A stretch of 64,000 bases of DNA from Cocos nucifera (taxonomy: Eukaryota > Streptophyta > Magnoliopsida > Arecales > Arecaceae), in the NCBI GenBank assembly GCA_006176705.1, contig QRFJ01000057.1, positions 3,588,178 to 3,652,177 on the forward strand. Direction: 5' to 3'. Under the pieces are notes generated by a model, which was not told the DNA's origin, made no database searches, and saw only the letters and a list, made by a program, of their open reading frames with translations. A program made the translations under genes and the position numbers. Each line of letters starts with the position of its first letter. Positions within the stretch are counted from its first letter, which is position 1. Shown one piece after another: positions 45,046 through 58,390 of the stretch.

Positions 45046-47969
45046 TGAAGAAAATCAAGCAGAATTTTTAGCATGCATTTTCAAAAAAAAAATTGAATAA
45101 AATAGCAACGGAAGTAAATATTAATTAAATATTAATCTACTACATGCACTGATCTAATCACTTTAAACCCTACTCAAGATCTAGACATGCTAATATGTAA
45201 TTTAAAATTTAAATATGATCGATCAGTAAATTGAATCTGCTGATCGATACGAGTTCAGAACTCGATACCTTTGCATGGATAGCTGATCTTCACAATCTAA
45301 ATCCATCAAAATAAGTTATGGTATCATGTTGTAGCCATACACTCGTCTAACCTCTATGGTTGGTCCACACAGAGCTCCTGATTCTGACCAGCTCCACTGG
45401 AGTGCTAGCTCATCGCCCAAATTTTCGATGGCTAATCACAATCGATCTAATCGATCACCTTCTTTTTGATTTTTTTAAAACTCCAAAAAATTAGAACATG
45501 GAGTCTGGAGGATGATGAGTCAATGTCTGAAGTTTGGTGGTGATCTGATGCTCACAGCACTCGATCTCTCCACTCGAACCTAGGATCCCAACCCTAGGGT
45601 TTCACTTGGCCCAAAAACCCTGATGCACTGAAAACCCTCTCATGCCCTCTTTGTATGGAGTTTTTCCATGAAATAAGTTTTCATAGAGAGATAACTTTCA
45701 AATATATAAACCTTATTTAGATCATATCTAAAAATTGAGTGTCCTTAGATACAAAAATTAGAAGATAATGGAGGCATGAAGGAAAAATAAAGTGCTATAG
45801 GATTCTGCTCATCTTGACTCTAGGATTTTTTTCACCCAAAACCAATGCCCAATCACTTTCAAATTTTTATGAAAAAAAGAAAACCCCTCAAACTTCATGA
45901 ATAAAAATTTTCATAATTTATTTCATGAAAAATAAGGAGAAATTTTGTGTGGAGTGGATAGGTTAAGATTGGTTGAACTAGTTTCAACCAACTCCTAGTA
46001 TTTGAATTCAAATGGGATCTTATCCTTTTCCAATGCCTCATCCAAGAGGGTGATGAGCAGAAGGACTCTCCTTCTACTTGCCCTCAATCAAAAATCACCA
46101 GAAAAATATGTGACAAAAGATAGGTAGGCATGGAGAATAGATAAGAAAGAGATTAGGATTTTCAAATTTCAAACCAACCAAGTTGAATTCAAAATTCAAC
46201 TTAGTTTGAACTGGTCCAACCCTTGAACCAAGTCAAAAGAAGAAGAGAGGAAGGGTGCACATTCATTTCTGTGTGAGAAATATCATGCAAAAATTAGAGA
46301 AGAGCATGGGTCAAGGTGGAAAAGTTAAATATGGTGGGCGCTAGGGAGAGTTTGAATTCAAATCTTATTTGACTTGGTCCTAATTGGTTTCAACCAAACC
46401 AATTAATTTAAACCAATTAGATCAGATTTAATCCAACTAAATTAGGCTTAATTCAAACCAATAAAATTTTAATTAAATTAAAAATTAATTAGGTCTAGAT
46501 CATGATCAAATTAGGATCGAATCTTTCCTAGCGATTAAGTCATCTCATGACCTAATCGGATCAAATCTAATCAAATCAAATTCAATTGGACTTGATCAAA
46601 TTCTCATCACTCAATCAAATTGAGCTAATCAGTAATCAAATTACTAATTAATCCTTTAAAAATATTAAAATTCCAATCGAATGGATAACTGAGCATTAGA
46701 GTCCCATCAACATGAAACTCCTGAAGAGTCCCAATCCAGTGGAACTCTTGAACCCAGTGTCCCAAATGAATCAAACTCATGATCATAGAGTTTCAGACTA
46801 GTGGGACTCTTGATCAGAGAGTCCCAAATGAGTAGAACTCAGAGTCTCAATCCATTAGAACTCTTGATCACAGTGTTCTAGTCCAGTGAGACTCTTGACC
46901 ATAGAGTCCTTGGTCATCAAGACTCTCGATCAGAGAGTTCCAAACATGAAGGACTCAGAGTCCCAATCCAGTGAAACTTTTGGTTATAGAGTTCCAGTCC
47001 AGTGAAACTCTTAACCATAGAATCATGGATCATCGAGACTCAATATCAGCCATCAAATCAGGTAGAAATTCCTATTGTGTGTGACTCCATATGTTCGAAT
47101 CCTAAATCAATAGCATAAAAATTAATTTTCTGTACCAATTGATGTAACCATCTAGCAATGATATCCGATGTTCGGATAGGTCAAATAATTATAATGCAAC
47201 ATCGACGAACCTATGGCATATGGTTATCGTATAATTCATCCCCTTGACCTCGATGCTCAAAGGATGATCTAGGATTTACTATCAATCCTAAAATTCATCC
47301 ATAGTATATTTCAAAACTCAATGTCCATCACATGGACCATCCCGATCGAGGGTTTGCTAAATTGAAATACAGTGGTGCACTTGCTCCAATACTTGAAGGG
47401 ATCAATCCCATCTTGACTCACACACCGACAAGCCAAGTATTTGACTGCACCTAGTAGCCTTCCATCATTGAATTAGAAATTCAGATAGATCGGTACCTAA
47501 GTGCAGTGAGTTGCTTGCAGATCACCATGGTGATCTCAGGTCTAAGGGATACTTAAACCCATATCCTTTGCAAGCAACCCTTAACAGTAGAGAGCTCCAT
47601 ATTTGGATCACGTTTAGTGAAATGTATCCCTATACTTCACCTACATGCCATAATAGTATCTTCTTAGTTCTTGGTTAAGAGGACAACCAACACTTATGAC
47701 ACACAATGACCTATACTCAAAATATTGTCGTCCTGGGTAACAACGAGTCATTTGATCACGAACATGTTTGAGGACTAAATGATAAATCCTCTTTTGTCGA
47801 GTCTAAATAGTCCTAAGAACTTCATCACAGAAGAGTTCATTACAGAAAGATGCACAAAATGATGAAAAGACCATAATAATAATTTTATTTATTAATAATT
47901 TAAGTATAATTATATTTAGGTCAACCATCTATAATCTAAATGATCGACTTTAGGATACAATTTCCAACA
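45046..47969 (-). repeat. Copia B 3' LTR (2924 bp)
   Basis: On the plus strand it runs from TGAAGAAAATCAAGCAG to AATTTCCAACA. Internal short repeats of the AGAGTCCC / GGGACTCT type lie at 46690-47045. The adjoining internal sequence, in element sense, is AAGTAGGAGT, a polypurine tract. Confidence 0.93.
46690..47045. repeat. AGAGTCCC-type repeats in the Copia B 3' LTR
   Basis: Irregular alternation of CAGTGGGACTCTTGA and ATAGAGTCCCAG-like units occurs here. These are inverted words that can pair with each other. Confidence 0.75.
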
Positions 47970-48059
47970 ACTCCTACTTAGACTAAAGCCACTTAGAACA
48001 GTATCGAATACCCATCTTCTATTTGTGATTATCGAACTCTTTGATTCTTAGAGCTTTAG

Positions 48060-51000
48060 TAAATGGATCGGCTACGTTCGCCTTTCCGTCGATCTTCTAA
48101 AGCTCGATGTTACTTCACTCCATGATTTCTCATGCAAGGTGGCAGTGATGTAGAATATATTTGGTGCGATGATGTACCTTCGGCTCCTTCGCTTGAGCTA
48201 TGACTCTAGTGTTATCATAGTATAGCAGAACCAGACCATCCAAGGAGGATGCTACTTCCAGCTCACTGATGAACTTCTGTAGCCACACAGCTTTTTTCGC
48301 AGCATCAAATACCATGACATACTCTGCCTCGCACACAAAATCGGTTATAGTGTGCTGCTTGAAATTCTTTCGGTAGATCACTCCACCATTTAGGATAAAC
48401 ACAAATCTGACACACTTTTGCTATCATTATGATCTGACTGAAAACTAGAATCAGTATATCCCACATGTTTCAAGTCAGAATCTCCATAGATGAGCCACTG
48501 ATCCTTGGTATTTCTTAAATACTTTAGGATTATCTTCACAACCTACCCAGGTTAGATTGGTATTTACTCACTACCCCTAGTGAGTATGCCATGTTTGGTC
48601 TCATACACATCATGGCGTACATAATAAAATTCACTATCAAAGTATATGGTATTCTACTCATACGTTCTCTCTCTTGAGAAGTTGTCAGATAATTTCTCTT
48701 CGAGAACAAAATTTCATGGCCTATTAGAAAATAGTCCTTAGAATTCTCCATGCTAAACCTCTTCAGCACCGTATCGATGTACATGGACTGGGACAATCCA
48801 AGCAATCTTTTAGATCTATCCCTGTAGATCATCATCTTTAGGATGTAGGAAGCTTCTCCCAAGTTCTTCATGGAGAATTGAGATGACAGCCAAACCTTTA
48901 TTCCCTGTAATACAGGAATATTATTTTCGATTAAGAGAATGTCATCAATATACAATATAAGAAATACAACAATGGAACCATTGGCCCATTTATACATGCA
49001 GGATTCTTCTCCATTTTTAGCGAAGCCGTATGTTCTGATTATTTATCAAAATGTATGTTTCAACTCCACAATGTCTGCTTTAATCCATAGATGGATCTTT
49101 GAAGCCTGCACACCTTAGACTAGTCTGTGGATGTGAAACCCTCAGGCTGTATCATATACACCTCTTCATTCAGCTCTCCATTTAGAAAAGTTATTTTCAC
49201 ATCCATTTGTCAGATCTTATAGTTTAGATATGCCGCTATCGCAAGCATGATCTGAATAGATTTGAGCATTGCCACTGAAAAAAACGTCTCATAATAGTCA
49301 ATACCATAACACCGACGATATCCCTTGGCAACTAAATGGGCTTTATAGGTCTTCACCTTTCCATCTGTGCCCCATTTCTATTTGAAAATTTACTTACATC
49401 CATTGGATTTCACCCCTTCAGGTGGATCAACTAGTATCCATACACTGTTGACCTTCATGGACTTCATTTCGAATTTCATGACTTTCAGCCACATATCAGA
49501 GTCGAACCTCTGCATGGCATCCATATAGGTGATTGGATCCTCATCATTCTCATCGAATTCGATAGGATCACCATCTCGGATCAAAAAATCATAGTATCTG
49601 TTCGGTTGATGTGGTACTCTATCGAATCTTCTTAGTGCCATATCAATAGGCTCTAGATTTGATCTTATCAAATCTAGTTCTGTAGGTTTACTAGAATGTA
49701 TCGATTCTTCCACCTATCGAACTTTATTAAGTTCAATATTAGAGGTAGATGTTTCTTCATTAAGAAATTTTTTTTCCAAAAAGACTACTCTATTGCTGAC
49801 GAATACCTTTTATTCTTTAGCAAGATAGAAGTAATAACCCCTAGTTTTCTTGGGATACCCTATGAACAAGCATTTATCGGACCTAGGTCCAAGCTTTTTC
49901 AGCTATAAATATTTAACATAAGCTGGACATCCCCAAATCCTAAAATGAGAGAATGTCGGCTTACGCCCAGTCCATATCTCATATAGAGTCTTTGCAACAG
50001 ACTTGCTCGAAATATTATTCAAAATAAAATATGCAGTTTCTAGTGCATAACCCCAAAATAAAATTGATAGACTTGTAAACTCCATTATGGATCGAACCAT
50101 GTCCAACAGGATTCGATTCCTCCTTTTAGATACACCATTATACTGTGATGTTCTAGGAGGGATCCATTATGAGAGAATCTCATTTTCTCCTAGATATGTC
50201 AGAAACTCATTAGAAAGGTATTCACCTCCTCGATCAGATCGAAGAGTTTTAATACTCTTCCCAAGTTATTTTTTCTACCTCATTTCAATATCGTTTGAGC
50301 ATTTCAAATGAATCAAATTTATTCTTCATAAGATAGACGTACCCATATCTAGATAAATCATCAGTAAATATAATAAAGTAGTAAAACCCACCTCTAGCAT
50401 ATATGTTCATAGGTCCACATACATTAGTATGTACTAGACCTAGAAGCTCAGTGGCCCGCTCACCCTTTTTAGTAAAAAAAAATTTGGTCATCTTACCAAG
50501 AAGACAGAACTCATAAGTATTCAATAATTTACAATCATCAATGTCAAGGATATGCTCCTTGACTAACCTATTAATCCTATTCTTTTTTATATGATCGAGC
50601 CTATAGTGCCAAAGATAAGCATTAGTGACATTATCTAGTTTTAGTCATTTATTCGACATGTACATTATACTAATAGACTGTGATAAAATATAAATATCAT
50701 TTCTTAATTATCCTTGCATTATTATGATATTGCAATAATGTTCCTTTATTGATAAGCTATAATCATCTTGGGCCAAAAGTCCAACGGATATTATGTTCAT
50801 CATAAAAGATGGACAATAGTGACAATCTCTTAAAATAATATTATTATTTTTGAAAAATAATTCAAGAGTTTTCAATGCTAGGATTGAAACTTGACTTCTA
50901 TCTTCAACTTTAAGAAATCTATCATCATTCTCAAATTTTCTACCAATTTGAAGTTTATGCAATGAATTGCATATATGAATCGGACTTTCGGTATCTAATA

Positions 51001-51220
51001 CCCAGGTAGATGTATCACATACGAAAAAATTGTAAGGTGTTATCATATAATAGCCTTGACCAACAACCACTTGTTGATTTCTACTATTTAGTCTATTTGG
51101 GTCAAGAGGACCATTCCTCTCTGCGTCTGCCTGATTAGGATCAACACTAGACTTCTTGTTCTTAGGTCCTAAACACTTGCCACTATCCAATAGTGAACGG
51201 AGTAGACTAACTCTAGCCAT
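48060..51220 (-). pseudogene. Copia B polyprotein: gag remnant, protease, integrase, RT, RNase H
   Basis: It starts at 51220 with MARVSLLRSLLDS, equivalent to the Copia A gag start. After about 17 residues most of gag and the zinc knuckle are missing, and the frame joins a short linker and the protease (WVLDTESPIHICN, Gly of DTG changed to Glu). The frame is then broken. Integrase follows (50524-49903) with HTN for HTD, FTDDLSRYG and GGEYLS present, and VRSIMEFTSLSILFWGYALE. RT spans 49720-48536 with FLNGELNEEVYMIQ near 49180 and an intact YIDD near 48955. RNase H is at 48402-48130 (CEAEYVMVFDAAKKAVWLQ). Domain order is Copia. The gag deletion and active-site changes make it non-autonomous. 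Confidence 0.9.
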
Positions 51221-51239
51221 TCTAATTATCTGAAAGAAA

Positions 51240-52997
51240 AATATAAAATCTTATTAGTACTTAAATTAATTAATTCTAAATACTTGAACTTTACTCTAAA
51301 GATTCTTCCACTATTTTTAACGAATTGATAGTCTCTACCTTCAATTCGAAAAATTATACTAACTCCTTAGTGGGTATTGGAATCCACATAGACTATATAC
51401 GGGCCCGAGAAAAGCTTTGGCTAATCCATAGGTATCTATAGGTAGGTTCATAATCAATTATTTTTTCAAATAATTCTTAGTAATTAGGTTTTACCCTAGA
51501 AGCCAAATCAGTAGGCTTTGGCCTCCACTGAAACGGTCCGGCTAGGTCCAACCATTAACATGATCGAGTTCGGTGCATCAAACCAATGATGACCAGGCCC
51601 AAGAAAAGCTCTGACTAATCTGATCATCATTAAGAGAGTGCGACCTAATCATCATATGATAGATAGCAATTTCAATATCCAGATGAACACCAGATGTAAG
51701 GCACCTCCAATGTCGATCCAGAAGATTGGACTCAATACTATTCATCTTAATGGGAGACTATAACTCAGTTATCTCCATAACTAAGTCATTTTAAGAATCT
51801 AATAATTTAGAGAATTTAGTTTACATGTAATTTAAGAATAGAAAGGATGCGAACCAAATTTTTCCTACTGACTTCACCAAGTCAAATTCTTTCACTGACT
51901 TCATCAAGTCAATAGGTTAGAACTAGGATCAATTTAAGTCTATGGGCATCTAGTTCAGTCATACTGATTAAAATTAATCAAACTAATTTCTAATGACATG
52001 GGTTAGTCTGAATCATCAAGTGATCTAATCAAATCTCAATCGACCATGTCGGTCAGATAAGTGAGATCAATGAAAGGAATATGCCATTAACTCGTCAAAG
52101 ATCGAATCAGTACGAGTAGCGCCCAATTAAAAATCATTGATCTAAACTACCAAACTTATCTTAAATATCAATCAGTTAATTAGGTTTAATCTAATCAACT
52201 TAGCAATTTTGGGCTAGACCGCTTAGCCATGAATTAAGTCCATCTTGGTCTTGTTAAAGATATGGACTCATCCAACTACAACCATTAGAGTTGATTCTAA
52301 AGTATTCTTGATCCAATCTAATTCAATACTTAGTTAGATTTGATCAATTACTCTAGATTAATTTATTCTTTAACTAACCTTAGGTCTAATCCAATTTATG
52401 AACCTAATTCATCAAACCCTTTAATCCACAGTTTTATGATTTTGTCTTAGGATCTTAATTCATAATTCTAGATCCTATGAACAATACTTAATTCTTTTAA
52501 TTAAGTTTTTGGGCTGATGAGTCAGGGTTCGACATTTCAAAAATAGTTTTTAAATTTTAAAAAATTTTTATTTTCTATTTTCCAAATAGGTCAACTTATT
52601 TCAGAAATGAATCGGCTCATTTCTCAAACAGCAATCTATTACTAGTTTTAAACAGAAAATAAAATATAATAAAAATTAAACTATGAATCAATCTTTTAGA
52701 TTTAATCTAAAATATATTCATATTTAATTTTTTAATTAAAATAATTTTAATCATTAAAATTCTTTCATTGTTCATCTTAATGAATGAGTTTACGGTGGCA
52801 CCCCCACCACCATAAGGAATCCCTACTGAATGGAAGGAGATGGCCTTTAAATCATATTTGTCCCTTATGATTAGATAGCTTGATGGCTCATTCATTCTGA
52901 TTACTAAGTTATTTGGATTAAGCATATCAAATATAGTAATATTTAATTTTTAATTACATATTAGACATGTTAAGCAACCCAGTTATTCTGATACTAA
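51240..52997 (-). other. Copia B 5' leader (about 1.75 kb) with primer site
   Basis: This is the non-coding leader between the primer site (TTAGTATCAGAATAACTGGG in element sense, 52997-52978) and gag. It is homologous to the Copia A leader at 3102-4231. No supported frame is present; the small frame at 52707-52925 is not conserved in the A copy. Confidence 0.75.
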
Positions 52998-55900
52998 TGA
53001 AAGAAATCGAGCAGGATTTTTAGCATGCATTTTCAAAAACTTTTTAAATAAAATAGTAGTGAAAATAAATATTAATCTACTGCATGCATTGATCTAATTA
53101 ATTTAAACTCTACTCAAAATTTAGACATGCTAATATATAATTTAAAATTTAAATATGATCAATCAGCAAATCGAATCTACTGATCGATACGAGTTTAGAA
53201 CTCGATATCTATACATGGATAGCTGATCTCCATAATGTAAATCCACCAGAATAAGTTATGATGTCACATTACAGCTGCACACTCATTCGACCTCTATGGT
53301 TGGTCCACACGGAGCTTCTGATTCCAACCAGCTCCACTGGAGTGCTAGCTCATCGTCGAAGCCTTCGATGGCTGATCACGATCGATCCAATCAATCATCA
53401 TTTTTTTAACTTTTGGATACTCTAAAAAATTAGAACATGGAATATGGAGGATGATGACTCAGTGTCTGAAGTTTGGTGATGATCCGATGCTCACACCACT
53501 CGATCTCTCCATCCGAACCTAGGGTCCCAATCCTAGGGTTTCACTCGGCCCAAAAACCCTGATGCACTGAAAACCCTCCCATTCCCTCTCTGTGTAGAGT
53601 TGTTTCATGAAATAAGTTTTCATAGAGAGATGACTTTCAAATCTATAAACCCTATTTAGATCATATCTAAAAATTAGATGTCCTTAGATACGCAAATCAG
53701 AAGAGAATGGAGGTATGAAGGAAAAATAAAGTTCTATAGGATTCTGCTCACCTTCACTCCAAGATTTTTTTTGCCCAAAACTAATGCCCAATCACTCTCA
53801 AATTTTTACCAAGGAAAGGTATCCCCTCAAAATTCATGCAAAAAAATTTTCATAATTTATTTCATGAAAAATAAAGAGAAATTTCATATGGAGTGGATAG
53901 GTTAAGATTGGTTGAACTAGATTCAATAAACTTCTAGTATTTGAATTCAAATGGGGTCTTATCCTTTTCCAATGCCTCATCCAAGAGGGTGACAGGCAGA
54001 AGGACTCTCCTTCTACTTGGCCTCAATCAAAAATCATCAAAAAAATATGCGACAAAAGATAGGTAGGCATGGAGAATAGATAAGGAAGAGAATAGGTTTT
54101 CTGAATTTCAAACCAACCAAGTTGAATTCAAAATTCAACTTAGTTTGAACTGGTCCAACCCTTGGACCAGATCAAAGGCAGAAGAGAGGAAGGGTGCACA
54201 TTCATTTCTGCATGAGAAATCTAATGCAAAAATCAAAGGAGGGCATGGGTCAAGGTGGAAAAGTCAAATATGGTGGGCGCTAGGGAGAGTTTGAATTCAA
54301 ATCTTATTTGACTTGGTTCTAATTGATTTCAACCAAATAAATTAATTTAAATTAATTAGACTAAATTTAACCCAACTAAATTAGACTTAATTTAAATCAA
54401 TAAAATTTTAATTAAATTAAAAATTAATTAGATTCAAGTCCTAATCAAATCAGGATCGAATCTTTCTTAGCAATTAGGTCATCTCATGACCTGATCGGGT
54501 CAAACCCAATCGAATCAAATTCGATTGGACTTGATCAAATTCTTATCGCTCAATCAAATTAAGCTAATCAGTAATTAAATTACTAATTAATCCTCTAAAA
54601 ATATTAGAGTTTCAATCGAATGGATTACCGAGCATCAGAGTCCTATCAACATGAAACTCCTGAAGAGTCCCAATACAGTGGGACTCTTAAACCCAATGTC
54701 CCAAATGAATTGAACTCATGATCATAGAGTCCTAGACCAGTGGCACCCTTGATCAAAGAGTCCCAAATGAGGACTTAAAGTTTCAATCCACTAAGACTTT
54801 TGGTCATGGAGTTTCAGTCCAGTGGGACTCTTGACCACAGAGTCCCAAGTCATCAGGACTCTCGATCAGAGAGTCTCAGATAAGTAAGAATTAGAGTTCC
54901 ATCCAGTGAGACTCTTGGTCTTAGAGTTTTAGTCCAATGGGACTCTTGACCACAGAGTCCCAAGTCATCAGGACTCTCGATCAGAGAGTTTCAGATAAGT
55001 AAGAATTAGAGTTCCATCCAGTGGGACTCTTGGTCATAGAGTTTGAGTCCAATGGGACTCTTGACCATAGGGTCCTAGGTTATTGGGACTCAAAATTAGC
55101 CATAAGATCTGGTAGGAACTCCTATTCTGTATGACCCCATAGGTTCGAATCCTAAGTAGGTAGCATAAAAATCAATTTTTTATACCAATCAATGTGACTA
55201 TCTAGCAATGGTACCCGACGTTCGGATAGGTCAAATAGTCACAATGCAACATTAACGAATCTATGGCATATGGTTACCGTATAGTTCATCTTCTTGACCT
55301 CGATGCTCAAAGGACGATCTATGATTTACTGTCAACCCTAAAATTCATCTACAGTATATTTCAAAACTTAGTGTCCATCACATAGACCACCCCAATCGAG
55401 GATTTGCTAAATTAAAATATAGTGATGTACTTGCTCCAACACTTAGAGGGGTCAATCCATCTTGACTCACACACCGACAAGCCAAATACTTGACTGCACC
55501 TAGTAGCTTTTCGTCACTGAATTAGAAATTCAGGTAGTTCGGTACCTAAGTACAGTGAGTTGCTTGCAGATCACCATGGTGATCTCAGATCTAAGGGATA
55601 CTTATATCTATATCCTTCGTGAGCAACTCTTGACAGTAAAGAGCTCCACAGTTGGATCACATTCAGTAAAATATACCCATACACTTCACCTGTATGCTAT
55701 AACAGTATCTCCATCTTCTTGGTTAAGAGGACAATCAATATTTATGGCACACAATGATCTACACTCGATACGTTGTCATTCTGAGTAACAACGAATTATT
55801 TGGTCGTGAACACGTTTGAAGACTAAATGATAAATCTTTCTTTGTTGAGTCTAAATAGTCCTAAGGATTTTATCACAGAAAAGTTTATTACAGAAAGATG

Positions 55901-56017
55901 CATAAAGTGATGAAAATATCATAATAATAATTTTATTTATTAATAATTTAAGTATAATTATATTTAGCTCAACCATCTACAATCTAGATGATTGACTTTA
56001 GGATACAATTTCCTACA
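52998..56017 (-). repeat. Copia B 5' LTR (3020 bp)
   Basis: On the plus strand it runs from TGAAAGAAATCGAGCAG to AATTTCCTACA. It aligns over its full length with 45046-47969. It is longer mainly because of an extra 115-bp tandem unit at 54826-55055. A TATA-like TTTATAGATTT (element sense) lies near 53645-53655. Confidence 0.93.
54826..55055. repeat. 115-bp tandem duplication inside the Copia B 5' LTR
   Basis: GACTCTTGACCACAGAGTCC starts at 54826 and again at 54941, and a third start at 55056 is partial. The other LTR has a single unit, so the expansion occurred after, or during, insertion. Confidence 0.85.
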
Positions 56018-56022
56018 CCATC

Positions 56023-57060
56023 CACATGTATCTGGTGGATGAGGTGGTGATCGATGTACTTGGTGAGAGCTTTTCGATGGTGCTGTGATCGAAGCTTGAG
56101 AAGTTGTATATGATAAAATTTTTTACCAACACCCTCTTTCTTTAGAGGTAGTTCTATCAACTACAGACGACTGAAGGACAGAGTGTGCAGAAGCATCTCA
56201 GTCACTTTTAGAAGATTCTCACCGATCTCTTAGTATAGATGAGAAGGTTGAGGAGAAGATCAAGATGTTGGTCTTGCTAGCATCGCTTTTTCTTTTATGT
56301 AAGTCTTTGGTGACTGCTCGTCTAGTAAAAAAGAGTACCATCAAAATGGACGAGGTTACTACGACGATTCTTCAAAATGAGGTTCTCAAGAGAGAGAACC
56401 TAATTTCGAGCTTAGATGGTGGTAGCTCAGCTTTGACAATTTCTGAAAGAGCAGGTATCAACAGACAAAATAGCAGAGAATTACAAGGAGGATGATTTAA
56501 GTCTAAGATGAGAGATTCCAACAAGATCAGATGCTACCGATGCAACGAGTTGGAGCATCATGTCAGAGATTACCTATAGCTCAGGGATCAGACGAGGGCT
56601 ACTGTAGCGATGGCCAGTAGCGAGTCAAAAGATGATATCCTGATGATATATGATGAGGTATCTACTTCTTTTTAGTGATAGATTTTAAATTATGCATGCA
56701 CATATTATGTTTATTATAGAAAGGAGTAGTTTGACTTTTTGGAGAGTGATGAGGGCATTGTTCATCTACCAAATGGATCAAACTATGCGATCAGAGACAT
56801 CAGAATGATCAACTAGAGGACACATGATGGTATAATAAGATAATTGGGGAAGGTCTGATATATATTCAATTTTAGATGAAATTTTATCTCGCTGAGCAAA
56901 CTAGATTCAAACGGCTATAGGTAGGTAGCTAATAATGAAATTCTAAAGGTCATGCACAGCCATAGAATGATATTGGAGGGAAAGAAGCGGATGAAAGGAT
57001 ATTACTATCTGGTAGGAAGCCTAGTGCGAGGTGGAGCTTCAGAAGCCAGAGAGCCTACTG
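56023..57060 (+). pseudogene. Copia C gag C-terminal piece, zinc knuckle and protease
   Basis: Gag resumes after Copia B: LEKLYMIKFFTNTLFL near 56095, then LQTTEGQSVQKHLSHF near 56165. A zinc knuckle-like RCYRCNELEHHVRDYL near 56535 has its last Cys replaced. The protease/pre-integrase wording is typical of Copia: GIVHLPNGSNYAIRD near 56755, FISLSKLDSNGYR near 56885, KVMHSHRMILEGKKRMKGYY near 56945 and LVGSLVRGGASEARE near 57015. Stops interrupt it repeatedly. There is no integrase after this point. Confidence 0.75.
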
Positions 57061-57345
57061 CAAGGTGGAGCTCCAGGTAGAGGTAGATCGGGCACGAGAT
57101 GGAGGATTTGAGAGGATGAGAGGCAACGTCACAAAGTAAATTTTTTATTACTATAGGAGACTTCTCCGAGCAGATCTTAGGTCAGGAGGATCACAGCCAT
57201 TGATGAAGGTGGGTTCGAGCAGTCTAGCTTGATTCTCATATTTGTCCATTCATGAGACAGCAGGCGTGTTCCAGGGCGTGGGGGCAAGACGGATCACAGG
57301 CTCTCAAAGATAGATGGAGGCCGAACATCGAGTTAAGATAGAGAT
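57061..57345 (+). other. Copia C remnant between protease and 3' LTR
   Basis: About 285 bp lack recognisable integrase, RT or RNase H and end in a purine-rich AAGATAGAGAT, the likely polypurine tract. A C-terminal pol tail may be hidden here but I cannot identify it. Confidence 0.5.
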
Positions 57346-58390
57346 TGTTGAGAAAAATATCTTAAAATTTGATTTATAATAAGTCTATAACAAGATCCAG
57401 GATGACAAATGGAGTCCAACGAGCCCAAGAATAGCCTAAATAGATTCCAGACGGAGAAAATATATGTAAAAGAAGGATCGGACGAGGCAACACGGCTCTC
57501 AAGCCCGTCGGAGGGGCCCATAGGAGGCACCGATGCGGCCTAGACCTGCAGTGCATGGCGGCACTGCGTGTTGGGCTAGCCCAGAAGCGTGAGTGCATGC
57601 GCGGGCCGTGTGGGCGCCCAACCCATGCAACAGAGTGCGGTCCATGCACCATGGACTGCCATGTCACAAAATCCCGAATGGACCATCAGGCTGTTTTCAT
57701 GCCGTTTTATGCGGTCCACAGAACTATTCCATGGATCAATCACGATCCGATGGCTCAAGTTTGAGTCGATCATGATCGAATGGCTAAAACGCGATCTAGC
57801 TTGATCATGCATTATGGGGTGCTATTTTGCATGATTCGATGGCCAGGAGAGCTTTCAGTCATGATTGGATGGCTGAGGAGCAATCCAGACTTGATCAGGA
57901 GTTGTGTGTGTGATCCAACGGCCCTGAAGAGAGCCGATCATGATTGAACAGCTCAGATGCGATCTCGGGTGTGTTTGAAACTGAATTTCCTATTGAAATA
58001 TTATTTTTAGATTTTTGGAGTCTATATAACTCCAATTGACGATCCATTTATTGCATCGAAAAGCTGGTGACGTTCCGGAGGTGCTAAGAGACTTCTTGAG
58101 ATATTTTAGAGAGCTTTTATAAGAATTTTAGGATTTTTTATTGAGAGACTTTTGTACAAGAGTTGAGTGGTAAGTTTTTTTTATATTTGTTTATTTTTTA
58201 TCGCTCATAGTGAAGTTTGCATACCCCATGAAGGTAGGCTTGATGCCAAATTCACGTATACTTGATTATGTGCTATCTTTTATCTTTTATTTTATCTTTT
58301 TCTCTTACGGTATCTATACGTGATCGAGTGAAACATAAGTGGTATCAAGAAGGTCCTGAGATTATGGTGTCCTAACCAGACTTTACAACA
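57346..58390 (+). repeat. Copia C right LTR (1045 bp)
   Basis: It begins TGTTGAGAAAAATATC and ends GACTTTACAACA. TATA-like CTATATAAC is at 58022-58030. It is preceded by a polypurine tract and, unusually, followed by a primer site. Confidence 0.9.

Larger units (their letters stand above)
45046..56017 (-). mobile_element. Ty1/copia retrotransposon B with 2.9-3.0 kb LTRs, complete ends
   Basis: The two LTRs (45046-47969 and 52998-56017) are in direct orientation. The target duplication CCATC flanks the unit exactly (45041-45045 and 56018-56022). In element sense the 5' LTR is the right one, starting TGTAGGAAATTG, and is followed by a decayed primer site (TTAGTATCAGAATAA). A 1.75-kb leader, a shortened gag-pol and a purine-rich tract before the left LTR follow. 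It inserted into the gag of Copia C. The family is the same as Copia A. The LTRs differ by about 10-15% by eye, mainly transitions, indicating an old insertion. Confidence 0.95.
43662..58390 (+). mobile_element. Copia C: LTR element with gag and protease only, interrupted by Copia B
   Basis: The left LTR (43662-44746) is followed by GGTATCAGA-type primer site, gag, zinc knuckle and protease/pre-integrase region. A short non-coding stretch and the right LTR (57346-58390) follow. The internal part without Copia B is only about 1.63 kb. No integrase, RT or RNase H is present, so it resembles TR-GAG type non-autonomous elements. A purine-rich tract (AAGATAGAGAT) precedes the right LTR. There is no clear 5-bp duplication: the left flank is ATTTA and the right side continues into leader-like sequence. 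Confidence 0.82.
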
